Assembly (NCBI GenBank): GCA_015060555.1
Contig: SUYG01000023.1
Location: 25,600-89,599 of the forward strand
Direction of reading: 5' to 3'
Length of the DNA stretch: 64,000 bases
DNA from: Physcousia sp015060555
GTDB lineage: Bacteria; Bacteroidota; Bacteroidia; Bacteroidales; Bacteroidaceae
Shown here: one piece after another, positions 16,107 through 24,778 of the stretch
How the letters are laid out: each line of letters opens with the position of its first letter
Position numbering within the stretch: the first letter of the stretch is position 1
Notes under the pieces: generated by a model
What the model was told of the DNA's origin: nothing
Databases searched by the model: none
What the model saw: the letters and a program-made list of their open reading frames with translations, nothing else
Program-made: the position numbers and the translations under genes

Positions 16107-17372
16107 ATGAGCAATAGATATAACGATATAGAAGGAAAGGTGGCCGGTGGTCGCCGTATCGTCATCACCGGCATGGGCATTTGGTCATGCCTGGGAACAG
16201 ACTTGGAAACGGTCAAGGAGTCGCTCTACCAAGGCCGCTCCGGCATCGGCCTGCGGGCAGAGCGCCTGCAGTACGGCTACCGCTCGGGCCTCACGGGCAT
16301 CGTGGAGACCCCTGTCATCACCAAACAAATGCTGGACCGCCACACGCGTGCCGGTATGTCTGAGGAGGCACAGTATGCCTACATGGCCAGTCGTCAGGCC
16401 TTCGCACAGGCCGGCATGGACGACCAGTACCTTCGTGAGAACGAGGTGGGCTGCATCTTCGGCAACGACTCGTCGGCGAAGCCCGTCATCGAGGCTTCCA
16501 AGATCATGGAAGAGAAGCACGACTCAGCCATGCTGGGCTATGGCATCATCTTCCAGTCCATGAACTCCACGGTGAACATGAACCTCTCGACCATCTTCCA
16601 TTTACGCGGCATCAACTTCACCATCAGCGCAGCCTGTGCCAGCGGCAGCCACAGCATCGGGCTGGGCTACATGCTCATCAAGCAGGGCCTGCAGGACATC
16701 GTGCTGGCAGGCGGCGCCCAGGAGACGAACTATTACTCGATGGCCTCCTTCGACGCACTCAACGCCTTTTCCGTCCGCATGGACGAGCCTACGAAGGCCA
16801 GCCGCCCCTTCGACCGCGACCGCGACGGTCTCATCCCCAGTGGTGGTGCAGCAGCACTCGTGCTGGAGGACTATGACCACGCCGTGGCGCGCGGCGCCAA
16901 CATCCTGGCGGAAATCGTCGGTTACGGCTTCAGCAGCAACGGCGGCGGCATCTCGGAGCCCAGCGACGAGGGCAGCGTCATCGCCATGCAGCGCGCCCTG
17001 AGGGATGCCGGCATGACACCAGCCGACATCGACTACATCAACGCCCACGCCACCTCGACGAAGCAGGGCGACATGTATGAGGCCATGGCGCTGAACCGCC
17101 TCTTTGCCGGACAGCACGCACTCATCAGCAGCACCAAGAGCATGACGGGTCATGAGTGCTGGATGGCAGGCGCCAGCGAGGTCATCTACAGCGTCATCAT
17201 GATGCAGAACAACTTCGTGGCACCCAACATCAACCTCGAGAATCCCGATGAATGCGCCGCGAACCTCAACCTCACGGCCAAGACCGTGGACACCGAGCTC
17301 AACGCTATCCTCTCCAACAGCTTTGGCTTCGGCGGCACCAACTCGGCGCTGGTAATCAGGAAGGTGAGATGA
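16107..17372 (+). CDS. Beta-ketoacyl-ACP synthase (FabB/FabF-like)
   Basis: A 421-residue decarboxylating ketosynthase. The active-site Cys is Cys177 in SAACASGSHS. The two His are in NAHATSTKQGD and TKSMTGHE, and NSFGFGGTNSALV closes the fold. All catalytic residues are present. The cluster contains three ketosynthase genes; this one is the only one without an attached second domain, so it is a candidate for starter or early elongation (ApeR-like). Followed by two secreted proteins before the biosynthetic genes resume. Exact step cannot be told from sequence. Confidence 0.9.
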   Translation: MSNRYNDIEGKVAGGRRIVITGMGIWSCLGTDLETVKESLYQGRSGIGLRAERLQYGYRSGLTGIVETPVITKQMLDRHTRAGMSEEAQYAYMASRQAFAQAGMDDQYLRENEVGCIFGNDSSAKPVIEASKIMEEKHDSAMLGYGIIFQSMNSTVNMNLSTIFHLRGINFTISAACASGSHSIGLGYMLIKQGLQDIVLAGGAQETNYYSMASFDALNAFSVRMDEPTKASRPFDRDRDGLIPSGGAAALVLEDYDHAVARGANILAEIVGYGFSSNGGGISEPSDEGSVIAMQRALRDAGMTPADIDYINAHATSTKQGDMYEAMALNRLFAGQHALISSTKSMTGHECWMAGASEVIYSVIMMQNNFVAPNINLENPDECAANLNLTAKTVDTELNAILSNSFGFGGTNSALVIRKVR

Positions 17373-17435
17373 GAAGAAAGTATAAAATATAAAATATAAG
17401 ATATAAACGGGATTTAAGATAATAAAGATAAAAAC

Positions 17436-18353
17436 ATGAAACACCTAATGACTCTGCTGCTCCTAATGGTTGCTTCCGTGGCAATGGCGCAGGACATCAT
17501 TGTAAAGAAGGATGGCAGCATTCTGAATGTGTACAACCTGGAGGAGAGTGCCACCTCTTACTTCTACACGCTGGAGCCTTCGTCCGGGGCCTCAGTACTC
17601 AAAATCAACAAGGACGATGTCTTCTCGGTAAAGAAGAAGGATGGCGAAGCCCAAGTCGTCAACCCTGCTGCCGCTGCTGCCGCACCCGCCGCTGCTGCCG
17701 CACCCGCTGCTGCTGCCACCACGCCTGCTGCTGCCAGCAATACGCCAGGGCAGCGTGAGCCCGTCACGGCCAAGCTCACCACTTCCGTTCGCACAGAGAA
17801 GGGGCGTCGCTGTTTCTCGGCCTGCACGCCGGATGGCCATGAGCTGAACTACCGCATTATCTCCGATGCCGACGCCACTGTGGAGGTTACCAAGGGAGAA
17901 TACCACGCCCGTGAGTATGTGATTCCCGAATACATCGACATCGAAGGCAAGCAATATACCGTCACGGAAATCGGAGAGAAGGCATTCTTCCGCGAGAAGA
18001 CCGTGCGCAGAGTGCAGTTTCCCCTAACGCTGAAGCGCATCGGTGAATCGGCATTCACCTATGCCAACCTGGACCGCATCGACATCCCCGAGGGTGTTGA
18101 GGAACTCTGTAACTATGCCTTCGCTGGCACCGGATTCAGGGTCACCAGTCCCGTCATCTACATCCCCTCCTCTGTCACGAAACTTGGGCGCAGCTGCTTT
18201 CACGCCTGCGGCTCCAACACTAGCTACCGCGGCTTCTGCCAGGAGACATTCACCAATATGCCCGACTTCATCAACGAGGGCAACTGCAAGAACTATGGTA
18301 TCGACGAGGAGGCTGTGGAAGCCTACTACAGGCGCAAGGCAATGAGTAAGTAA
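17436..18353 (+). CDS. Secreted protein with BspA-type leucine-rich repeats
   Basis: A 305-residue protein: signal peptide (MKHLMTLLLLMVASVAMA, then Q), a small domain (about 20-70, DIIVKKDGSILNVYNLEES), an Ala/Pro linker (about 75-105), and a C-terminal LRR_5/BspA-like region (about 165-280). The repeats read VTEIGEKAFFREKTVRRVQFP, LKRIGESAFTYANLDRIDIP and SVTKLGRSCFHACGS. Such repeats usually mediate surface binding in Bacteroidota. Why it sits between a ketosynthase and a methyltransferase is unclear; spacing (63 bp upstream, 51 bp downstream) allows co-transcription. Confidence 0.85.
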   Translation: MKHLMTLLLLMVASVAMAQDIIVKKDGSILNVYNLEESATSYFYTLEPSSGASVLKINKDDVFSVKKKDGEAQVVNPAAAAAAPAAAAAPAAAATTPAAASNTPGQREPVTAKLTTSVRTEKGRRCFSACTPDGHELNYRIISDADATVEVTKGEYHAREYVIPEYIDIEGKQYTVTEIGEKAFFREKTVRRVQFPLTLKRIGESAFTYANLDRIDIPEGVEELCNYAFAGTGFRVTSPVIYIPSSVTKLGRSCFHACGSNTSYRGFCQETFTNMPDFINEGNCKNYGIDEEAVEAYYRRKAMSK

Positions 18354-18404
18354 ACAAACACAATAAACCCCTATTATTAACCCTTTAACAACAAAACAAA
18401 AACT

Positions 18405-18926
18405 ATGAAACGTACTCTTTTAACAGCTATCATGGCTGTAGCAGCTGTCGTAGCATTCGCAGGCAACCCCATCAAGGTCACCGGTGGCGACAAGAAATTC
18501 TTCAAGAATGCCGAGGGCGGTATGCTCCTGGAGGTATCTTATGACGGTGCCACCTTTGACGGCAAGATGCCCCTGACCGACAAGTACAGCGACATCCCCA
18601 ACAAGACACGCATCTCCTACGACGGCTTCATCGAGGAGTTCGGCGAGAAGAACAAGAAGATCACCTTCGTGACCACCCCCGCTGAGGCTAAGTACAAGAT
18701 GACCATCAAGATCACCAAGATTGACGAATTCATCAACATGTTCGGCTTCGTGGCAGGTCCCTGCATCCGCGCTTGGGGCATCCTCACCGTGACACCCATC
18801 GAGGGCGGTGAGCCCCTGCTCGTAGTGGACATCGACGAGGTTGACGGTGGCTCCTCTGTGACCACAGACCGCGCCTGGAACGACTGCTTCGGCGAACTCG
18901 GCAAGCGCATCGCTAAGCTGAAGTAA
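18405..18926 (+). CDS. Unrecognised periplasmic/secreted protein
   Basis: A 173-residue protein with a signal peptide (MKRTLLTAIMAVAAVVAFA, cleavage before GNPIKV). The mature part is about 150 residues, beta-rich, without Cys pairs typical of enzymes (KITFVTTPAEAKYKMTIKITKIDEF, PLLVVDIDEVDGGSS). I do not recognise a family. It follows the leucine-rich-repeat gene by 51 bp and precedes the methyltransferase by 50 bp on the same strand, so it may be part of the cluster transcript. Confidence 0.8.
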   Translation: MKRTLLTAIMAVAAVVAFAGNPIKVTGGDKKFFKNAEGGMLLEVSYDGATFDGKMPLTDKYSDIPNKTRISYDGFIEEFGEKNKKITFVTTPAEAKYKMTIKITKIDEFINMFGFVAGPCIRAWGILTVTPIEGGEPLLVVDIDEVDGGSSVTTDRAWNDCFGELGKRIAKLK

Positions 18927-18976
18927 GGTCAGATAGTCAATCGTAAATTGTAAATCCGTTAATTGTAAAATCCTTC

Positions 18977-20086
18977 ATGAATCTCACTCCTGCCTTGGAG
19001 AAGGCATACACGAAAGAGCCGCTGTCGGCTCGCGAGGCACAGCGTCTGGCGGAGTTCATCGCCTGGGGACCTGTGGTGTTTCAGGCTTCACGCCTAATGG
19101 TGAAATTCGGCATCCTGGACATGCTGCGCGATTCCGACCAGGGACTGACGCGACAGGAAGTATGCGCGAAGACAGGACTCACGGACTACGCCGTGAAGTG
19201 TCTGCTGGAAGCCTCGTTGTGCATCGGCACGGTGTTGGTAGATCCTGCCACCGACCGCTTCACCATCTCCAAGACAGGGTGGTTCCTGCTGAATGATCCA
19301 GCCACTCGGGTTAACATCGATTTCAACCACGATGTTAACTACGAGGGCTGGTTCCATTTGGAGGAGGCCCTGAAGGAAGGACGCCCTGCCGGGCTGGAGC
19401 ATTTCGGCTCATGGCCCACCATCTACGAAGCCCTCAGCGAGCTGCCCGCACAGGTGCAGAAGAGCTGGTTTGGCTTCGACCACTTCTACAGTGATTCCTC
19501 GTTCCCCGAGGCACTGAAGATCATCTTCGACGAACACCATGTCCGCTCGCTCTACGATGTTGGTGGCAACACCGGCAAATGGGCGCTGCAGTGCGTGGGC
19601 TACAACCCCGATGTGGAAGTCACCATCCTCGACTTGCCGCAGCAGATAGGAATGATGCGCGAGAACGTGGCTGGCAAGACCGGCGCCGAACGCATCAAGG
19701 GATTTGGCATCAACCTTCTGGACACCGAGGCGACCTTCCCGCAACGTGAAGGCGGCCTCGATGCCATCTGGATGAGCCAGTTCCTGGACTGCTTCAGCAT
19801 GGAGCAGATTGTGGGCATACTGCAGCGTGCCAAGGCCGCCATGACGCCGCACACGCGCATCTATATCATGGAAACATTGTGGGACCGCCAGCGCTTCGAG
19901 CCCGCAGCCTTCTGCCTGACCATGACCAGCCTCTACTTCACGGCGCTGGCCAATGGCAATTCCAAGATGTACAACACCGAGGACATGCAGCAGTGCATCC
20001 GTGAAGCCGGACTGGAGTTGGAGCAGATCCACGACAACCTGGGACAGGGGCACAGCATTTTGGTGTGCAAGATGAGTGAAAAGTGA
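18977..20086 (+). CDS. SAM-dependent O-methyltransferase (winged-helix dimerisation type)
   Basis: A 369-residue methyltransferase. The N-terminal region (about 20-115) has the winged-helix dimerisation domain typical of small-molecule O-methyltransferases (AWGPVVFQASRLMVKFGILDML, LTDYAVKCLLEASLCIG). The SAM-binding motif is LYDVGGNTGKWALQ (about 192-205), followed by VTILDLPQQIGM and the catalytic region. In aryl-polyene clusters a methyltransferase commonly caps the aryl hydroxyl; I infer the same here. The final residues (CKMSEK) run into a GAAAAGTGAAAAATG array, so the C-terminus appears set by the repeat. Confidence 0.85.
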   Translation: MNLTPALEKAYTKEPLSAREAQRLAEFIAWGPVVFQASRLMVKFGILDMLRDSDQGLTRQEVCAKTGLTDYAVKCLLEASLCIGTVLVDPATDRFTISKTGWFLLNDPATRVNIDFNHDVNYEGWFHLEEALKEGRPAGLEHFGSWPTIYEALSELPAQVQKSWFGFDHFYSDSSFPEALKIIFDEHHVRSLYDVGGNTGKWALQCVGYNPDVEVTILDLPQQIGMMRENVAGKTGAERIKGFGINLLDTEATFPQREGGLDAIWMSQFLDCFSMEQIVGILQRAKAAMTPHTRIYIMETLWDRQRFEPAAFCLTMTSLYFTALANGNSKMYNTEDMQQCIREAGLELEQIHDNLGQGHSILVCKMSEK

Positions 20087-20138
20087 AAAGTGAAAAATGA
20101 AAAGTGAAAAGTGAAAAATGAAAAGTGAAAAATGGAAT
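20072..20138 (+). repeat. GTGAAAAATGAAAA array overlapping a gene end
   Basis: About eight units of GTGAAAA/ATGAAAA. It overlaps the last codons of the methyltransferase and fills most of the gap to the first carrier-protein gene. Confidence 0.85.
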
Positions 20139-20194
20139 TTTCACATCGAAATAACGAATTTAATTTTGAAATAGTATAATTGTAAAATTACATC

Positions 20195-20437
20195 ATGACA
20201 AGACAAGAAATTGAAGAGAAGGTGAGGAACTTCCTCATCGAAGACCTCGAAATCGATGAGGAAAAGATTACCGACGATGCCAAACTGAAGGACGACATGG
20301 GCATTGACAGCCTCGACTTCGTGGACATCGTCGTCATCGTGGAAAAGAACTTCGGCTTTAAGATCAAACCCGAGGAGATGGCTGGCGTCACCACGCTGCA
20401 CGAGTTCTGCGACTACATCGAGAGCAAGGTGGCTTAA
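20195..20437 (+). CDS. Acyl carrier protein 1 of the cluster
   Basis: An 80-residue acidic four-helix carrier protein. The phosphopantetheine site is Ser39 in GIDSLDFVDIV. Length and charge are typical. It is one of two free carriers here, the other at 22301; a third carrier-like domain is fused to the exporter gene. As in aryl-polyene systems, carriers hold the growing chain. Followed after 4 bp by the acyltransferase gene, so translation is probably coupled. Confidence 0.93.
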   Translation: MTRQEIEEKVRNFLIEDLEIDEEKITDDAKLKDDMGIDSLDFVDIVVIVEKNFGFKIKPEEMAGVTTLHEFCDYIESKVA

Positions 20438-20441
20438 CCGC

Positions 20442-21341
20442 ATGGAGGCACAGCACTCAGAATGGAAAGGTACTACAGGCGGCACACCTTGGATGCAGAA
20501 GTCCTTGGTGTATGCCCTCGCCTGGCTACCCCTGCCCTTTGTCTATTGCGGCATGGCCATCTTCGTGGTTCCTTTCTACATGCTCTTCAACCATCAGGGC
20601 TATCTTAGCCAGTACCACTTCTTCCGTCAGCGCCTAAGCCGTTCTCCGCTGCGCGCCTTCTTCGATGTCTATCTCAACCACTGTCGCTTCGGCCAGATCA
20701 TACTGGACCGTTTCGCGTTTTATGGTGGCCGGCGTTTCAAGCTGATTGTGGAGGGCAACGAGCGCTTCATGGCGATGACGCATGAGCCTCACGGTTTCAT
20801 GCAGCTGGGCGCTCATGTGGGCAACTTCGAGTTGGGCGGCTACATGCTCACGCAGGACCGCAAACCCATCAACGCCCTGGTCTTCAGCGGCGAGACGGGC
20901 ACGGTGATGGAGAACCGCACGCGTGTGTTCCAGCATCAGAACCTGCGGCTCATCCTCACGGGCGAAGGCATGGACCACATCTTCGAACTCAACCGCGCGC
21001 TGGCCGACGGCGAGATTGTCTCCATGCACGGCGACCGCGTTTTCGGTTCGCAGAAGACGGTGTCGGTGAAGGTGCTGGATGCTCCTGCGCAACTTCCCTT
21101 AGGACCCTACCTCCTGGCAGCCACGCGTGAGGTGCCTGTGTTCTGCACCTTCGTCATGAAGGAGACCACCAACACCTACCACGTCTTCGTGCGCCTGCTG
21201 GAGATCAACGCTGAGGAGACCACGACCGTGCGGCAGCGGGCGGCGGCACTGGCACAGGCCTTCGCCGACAACCTCTCGGAGATCGTGCGCCGCTATCCGC
21301 ACCAATGGTTTAACTACTACGAGTTTTGGCAACATGAATGA
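20442..21341 (+). CDS. Lysophospholipid acyltransferase-like protein (LpxL/HtrB type)
   Basis: A 299-residue inner-membrane-associated acyltransferase. A hydrophobic N-terminal segment (about 20-50: LVYALAWLPLPFVYCGMAIFVV) is followed by the catalytic H-x4-E/D motif as AHVGNFELGG, and by GEIVSMHGDRVFG and LPLGPYLLAATREVPVF, as in late lipid A acyltransferases. In aryl-polyene clusters such an enzyme is thought to attach the polyene or accessory acyl chains to a lipid anchor. The start at 20442 (MEAQHSEW) is the first ATG after the carrier stop; the longer frame overlaps the carrier gene and is not credible. Overlaps the next gene by 8 bp. Confidence 0.87.
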   Translation: MEAQHSEWKGTTGGTPWMQKSLVYALAWLPLPFVYCGMAIFVVPFYMLFNHQGYLSQYHFFRQRLSRSPLRAFFDVYLNHCRFGQIILDRFAFYGGRRFKLIVEGNERFMAMTHEPHGFMQLGAHVGNFELGGYMLTQDRKPINALVFSGETGTVMENRTRVFQHQNLRLILTGEGMDHIFELNRALADGEIVSMHGDRVFGSQKTVSVKVLDAPAQLPLGPYLLAATREVPVFCTFVMKETTNTYHVFVRLLEINAEETTTVRQRAAALAQAFADNLSEIVRRYPHQWFNYYEFWQHE

Positions 21342-21780
21342 AATAGATTTCGCATCCATCGATGTGCAGGAGCTGCTGCCGCAGCGCCCGCCGTTTGTGA
21401 TGATCGACAAACTGTTGAACTTCGATGAAGTGAACACCACCACCTGCTTCCAGGTGCGCGCTGACAATATCTTCGTTGAGGGCGAGGTGTTGAACCCCTG
21501 CGCGCTGGTCGAGAACATCGCCCAGACGTGCGCGGCACGCATGGGCTACATCAACCATTATATCTACAGGGAAAATGTCAAGTTGGGATTCATCGGCAGT
21601 GTGCGCGACCTCATTATCCTGCGCGATGTAAAGGTCGGCGAAGTCTTGACGACTGCCATCGAGGTGATGGAGGAAATCATGGGACTGACGCTGGTGCGCG
21701 CCACCGTCACAGTGGCCGGGGAGACCATCGTGACGGCAGAGATGAAGATAGCACTCACCGACATCGATGCTGCGGCGTAA
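21334..21780 (+). CDS. FabZ-like hotdog protein (ApeP-like), catalytic His not visible
   Basis: A 148-residue hotdog-fold protein with a FabZ-like start (LLPQRPPFVMIDKLL) and the central helix ALVENIAQTCAARMG. The Glu corresponding to the FabZ catalytic Glu is present (VENIAQ), but the GHFPxxPxMPGV segment that holds the catalytic His is replaced by VEGEVLNPCAL without His. This resembles ApeP-type partners in aryl-polyene systems. The other hotdog protein (24775) shows the opposite: His kept, Glu replaced. The two may form a composite dehydratase; this is inference. Confidence 0.8.
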   Translation: MNEIDFASIDVQELLPQRPPFVMIDKLLNFDEVNTTTCFQVRADNIFVEGEVLNPCALVENIAQTCAARMGYINHYIYRENVKLGFIGSVRDLIILRDVKVGEVLTTAIEVMEEIMGLTLVRATVTVAGETIVTAEMKIALTDIDAAA

Positions 21781-21798
21781 CGGATTAACGACTTCACA

Positions 21799-22224
21799 AT
21801 GAAAGAACTCAAGGCAAGCAAACTTTTCGATATCCGCTTCAGCGAGGTGGACTCGATGAATGTCGTCTGGCACGGCTCATACCCGCTCTACTTCGAGGAT
21901 GCGCGCGAGGAGTTCGGACGCAAGTATCAGCTGGAGTACCTCCGCATCGCCGATTTCGGTTACTTCGCGCCGCTCGTGGACCTCGAGTTCCACTACCGCA
22001 AGCCGCTGCTCTACCAGATGCGCCCCCGCATCGACATCACCTATCACCCCACTGAGGCGGCGAAGATCATCTTCGACTACGAGATCTACGACACCGCCAC
22101 AGAGGAGCTCATGGCACACGGACGCAGCGTGCAGGTGTTCATGGACAAGGATTACCATCTCGTGTGGACCAACCCCGAGTTCTACCAGGAATGGAAGCGG
22201 ATGTGGGGAGTGGAGGCCTTTTAA
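21799..22224 (+). CDS. 4HBT-family acyl thioesterase (ApeK-like)
   Basis: A 141-residue single-hotdog thioesterase. The 4HBT signature is IRFSEVDSMNVVWHGSYPLYFEDAREE split over about residues 12-38, with the Asp of EVDSMNVVWHG as the likely catalytic carboxylate. A thioesterase of this type in aryl-polyene clusters releases stalled or finished acyl chains. It starts 18 bp after the hotdog dehydratase-like gene. Followed by a TTTAAGG repeat spacer before the second carrier. Confidence 0.87.
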   Translation: MKELKASKLFDIRFSEVDSMNVVWHGSYPLYFEDAREEFGRKYQLEYLRIADFGYFAPLVDLEFHYRKPLLYQMRPRIDITYHPTEAAKIIFDYEIYDTATEELMAHGRSVQVFMDKDYHLVWTNPEFYQEWKRMWGVEAF

Positions 22225-22278
22225 AGTTTAAGGTTTAAGAGTTTAAGGTTTAAGAGTTTAAAGTTTAAGGGTTTAAAG
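22225..22278 (+). repeat. AGTTTAAGGTTTAAG array
   Basis: Roughly seven alternating GTTTAAG/GTTTAAA units fill the gap between the thioesterase stop and the second carrier gene. Confidence 0.85.
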
Positions 22279-22300
22279 ATAAAAACATAATATACTTATC

Positions 22301-22558
22301 ATGGAAGAACTGATTATTGAACTGAAGAAACAGATTATCGAAGTGTTGAACCTGGAGGATGTCCAGCCCGAGGACATCGAGAACGATGCCCCGCTGTTTG
22401 GCGAAGGACTGGGCCTGGATTCCATCGATGCCCTGGAACTCATCGTCATGATGGAGAAGGTCTATGGCATCAAGATCAAGGACCCCTCCGCTGGCAAGGA
22501 AATCTTCAAGTCGATCAACACCATGGCGGATTTCGTCAGCAAGAACAGAACAAAGTAA
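22301..22558 (+). CDS. Acyl carrier protein 2 of the cluster
   Basis: An 85-residue carrier protein; the phosphopantetheine site is Ser41 in GLGLDSIDALELIV. Helix II (ALELIVMMEKVYGI) is typical of carriers that interact with type II ketosynthases. It is 18 bp upstream of the ketosynthase-chain-length-factor fusion, suggesting that this carrier serves elongation. Confidence 0.93.
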   Translation: MEELIIELKKQIIEVLNLEDVQPEDIENDAPLFGEGLGLDSIDALELIVMMEKVYGIKIKDPSAGKEIFKSINTMADFVSKNRTK

Positions 22559-22576
22559 ACTCCAATACGACTGCCC

Positions 22577-24778
22577 ATGATGGAACCTATCATGATCACG
22601 GGTGCCGGCATCGTCTCTGCCATCGGTGCAAACCGCGCGGAGACGTTGACGGCGTTGCTCAACAGACAGACGGGCATTGCTCCGCTGCACTACCTGAAGA
22701 CCGCCCACCGCGAGTTCCCCGTGGGGGAAGTCAAGATGAGCGACGAGGACATGAAGCAGCGCCTCGGCATCACACAGGAGCCCACCACGCGCACAAGCCT
22801 GATGGGGATGCTGGCCTTGCAGGAAGCGCTGGACTCCGCTGCGCTCACGGGGCGCAGGGACTTGAATGTCATGCTCGTGTCGGGTACCACCGTGGGCGGC
22901 ATGGACAAGAGCGAGCAGTACTATCTGGACTACCTCTCCAACGACGACCGCAACGCGTATATCCGCACCCATGACTGCGGTGCCACCACGGAGCTGATGG
23001 CTCAGCACTTCGGCCTCTTCACGATGGCCACCAGCATCTCCACCGCCTGCTCCTCGGCTGCCAATGCCATCATCCTGGGCGCCAACCTGATTCGCAGCGG
23101 GCGTGCAGAGATTGTCGTCGTGGGCGGTGCCGAGTGCATCACCAAGTTCCATCTCAATGGTTTCAACTCGCTCATGATTCTCGATCATGAGCAATGTCGT
23201 CCCTTTGATGCCACGCGCGCAGGTTTGAATCTGGGCGAGGGTGCTGCCTATCTCGTCTTGGAGACAGCGGCGTCGGCACGCCGTCGCGGTGTGCAGCCCA
23301 TGGCCACCCTCAGCGGCTACGGCAATGCCTGTGATGCCTTCCACCAGACGGCCTCCAGCGACGATGGCGAAGGAGCTTACCTGGCGATGCAGAAGGCTCT
23401 GCGCTTAGCGGGCTTGCAGCCGGAGGATATCGATTATGTCAACGCCCATGGCACCGGAACGCCCAACAATGATGTCAGCGAGAGTCAGGCCCTGTTCCGC
23501 CTCTTCGCGGACAAGTTGCCGCCTGTGTCGTCCACCAAAGGCATGACAGGCCACACCACCAGCGCCTCGGGCTCTGTGGAGGCGGTCATCTGCTTGCTGG
23601 CGCTGCAGCACGGTTTCATCCCCGCCAACTACGGTTGGAAGGAGCCCATGGAAAATGGCGTGGTGCCCGTTGCCCAAGTGCAGAAGGGCGTAGCGCTGCA
23701 CCATGTGATGTGCAACTCCTTTGGCTTCGGCGGCAACGACTCCAGCCTTATCCTCTCTACCGCTGCATCATCCAAGGGCCGCCAACAGCAGCCTACACCT
23801 ATTATATATATAAAGGCCGCCACGCAGATCTCGGCACAGCAGCCCCTCTGCGAGGACTGGATGACCGAGCCCGTTCTGCTCTCCGAGCCCTACGTACGCA
23901 GCACCGACCCCGACTTCAAGGCATGGCTCAGTCCCTTGGAGTCCCGCAGAATGGGTAAGATCATGCGCCGCGCCCTCGTGACAGCCATGAAGGTGATGCA
24001 GGACACCGGCATCCCCCAACCCGATGCCATCGTCACGGGCACTGGCCTGGGTTGCATCGAGAACACCGAGCTCTTCCTGGACCAGCTCTGTCGCGAAGGC
24101 GAGGAGATGCTGAAGCCCACCTACTTCATGCAGTCAACACACAACACCATCAGTTCCCTCATAGCCATCAAGGGCGGCTGCCACGGCTACAACACCACGT
24201 ACAGCCACAAGGGCATCTCCTTTGACAGCGCTCTCCTGGATGCTTTCCTCCAGCTGCAGCTCGGCGACATCCGCACTGCGCTGGTGACGGGCAACGACGA
24301 GATGACGCCCTCATACTTCAGCATCCTGCAGCGCACCGGCTACGTGGGCGCTCCGGGCGAAGTCGCAGCCACCGAAGCCTCGGCGGCGATGATGCTGACC
24401 ACAGAGCCCGGCGAGGCCCTGTGCAGCATCGAGGACGTGCGCCTCTCCCTTGGGATGCCGCAGCTGGCAACCTTCGCAGGAAGCGTGGATGCCATCATGC
24501 TGGGCTACAACGGCCAGGCCGACAACGACCGCGTGTACGAGGCACTGGCCGCACAGCTGCCGGACGTGCCGCAATTACACTACAAACATCTGTTTGGTGA
24601 GGGTTACACCACATCGGGCTTAGGCCTTTACGCCTCAGCACAGCTGCTGAAGCGCGGCCAGGCACCCGCTTTCATGCGCTGCGACGGCGGCAGCGAAGCC
24701 ATTCCTGTGAACAGGCTGCTATTCGTGAACCACAGTGACGGACAGGACGTCAGTTGCATATTGCTCAAAAGACTATGA
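22577..24778 (+). CDS. Ketosynthase fused to chain-length-factor-like domain
   Basis: A 733-residue protein. Residues about 5-405 are an active ketosynthase: Cys158 in STACSSAANA, NAHGTGTPNND, TKGMTGHTTS and NSFGFGGNDSS. After a short linker (about 406-420) a second, ketosynthase-like domain begins (IYIKAATQISAQQP...AIVTGTGLGCIENTE). It has no nucleophilic Cys at the equivalent place (MQSTHNTISSLIAIKGGCHGY). That pattern is a ketosynthase plus chain-length factor, which are separate partner proteins (ApeO and ApeC) in the E. coli aryl-polyene system. Fusion would enforce a 1:1 pair. Start 22577 or the next codon. The stop overlaps the next start (ATGA). Confidence 0.88.
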   Translation: MMEPIMITGAGIVSAIGANRAETLTALLNRQTGIAPLHYLKTAHREFPVGEVKMSDEDMKQRLGITQEPTTRTSLMGMLALQEALDSAALTGRRDLNVMLVSGTTVGGMDKSEQYYLDYLSNDDRNAYIRTHDCGATTELMAQHFGLFTMATSISTACSSAANAIILGANLIRSGRAEIVVVGGAECITKFHLNGFNSLMILDHEQCRPFDATRAGLNLGEGAAYLVLETAASARRRGVQPMATLSGYGNACDAFHQTASSDDGEGAYLAMQKALRLAGLQPEDIDYVNAHGTGTPNNDVSESQALFRLFADKLPPVSSTKGMTGHTTSASGSVEAVICLLALQHGFIPANYGWKEPMENGVVPVAQVQKGVALHHVMCNSFGFGGNDSSLILSTAASSKGRQQQPTPIIYIKAATQISAQQPLCEDWMTEPVLLSEPYVRSTDPDFKAWLSPLESRRMGKIMRRALVTAMKVMQDTGIPQPDAIVTGTGLGCIENTELFLDQLCREGEEMLKPTYFMQSTHNTISSLIAIKGGCHGYNTTYSHKGISFDSALLDAFLQLQLGDIRTALVTGNDEMTPSYFSILQRTGYVGAPGEVAATEASAAMMLTTEPGEALCSIEDVRLSLGMPQLATFAGSVDAIMLGYNGQADNDRVYEALAAQLPDVPQLHYKHLFGEGYTTSGLGLYASAQLLKRGQAPAFMRCDGGSEAIPVNRLLFVNHSDGQDVSCILLKRL

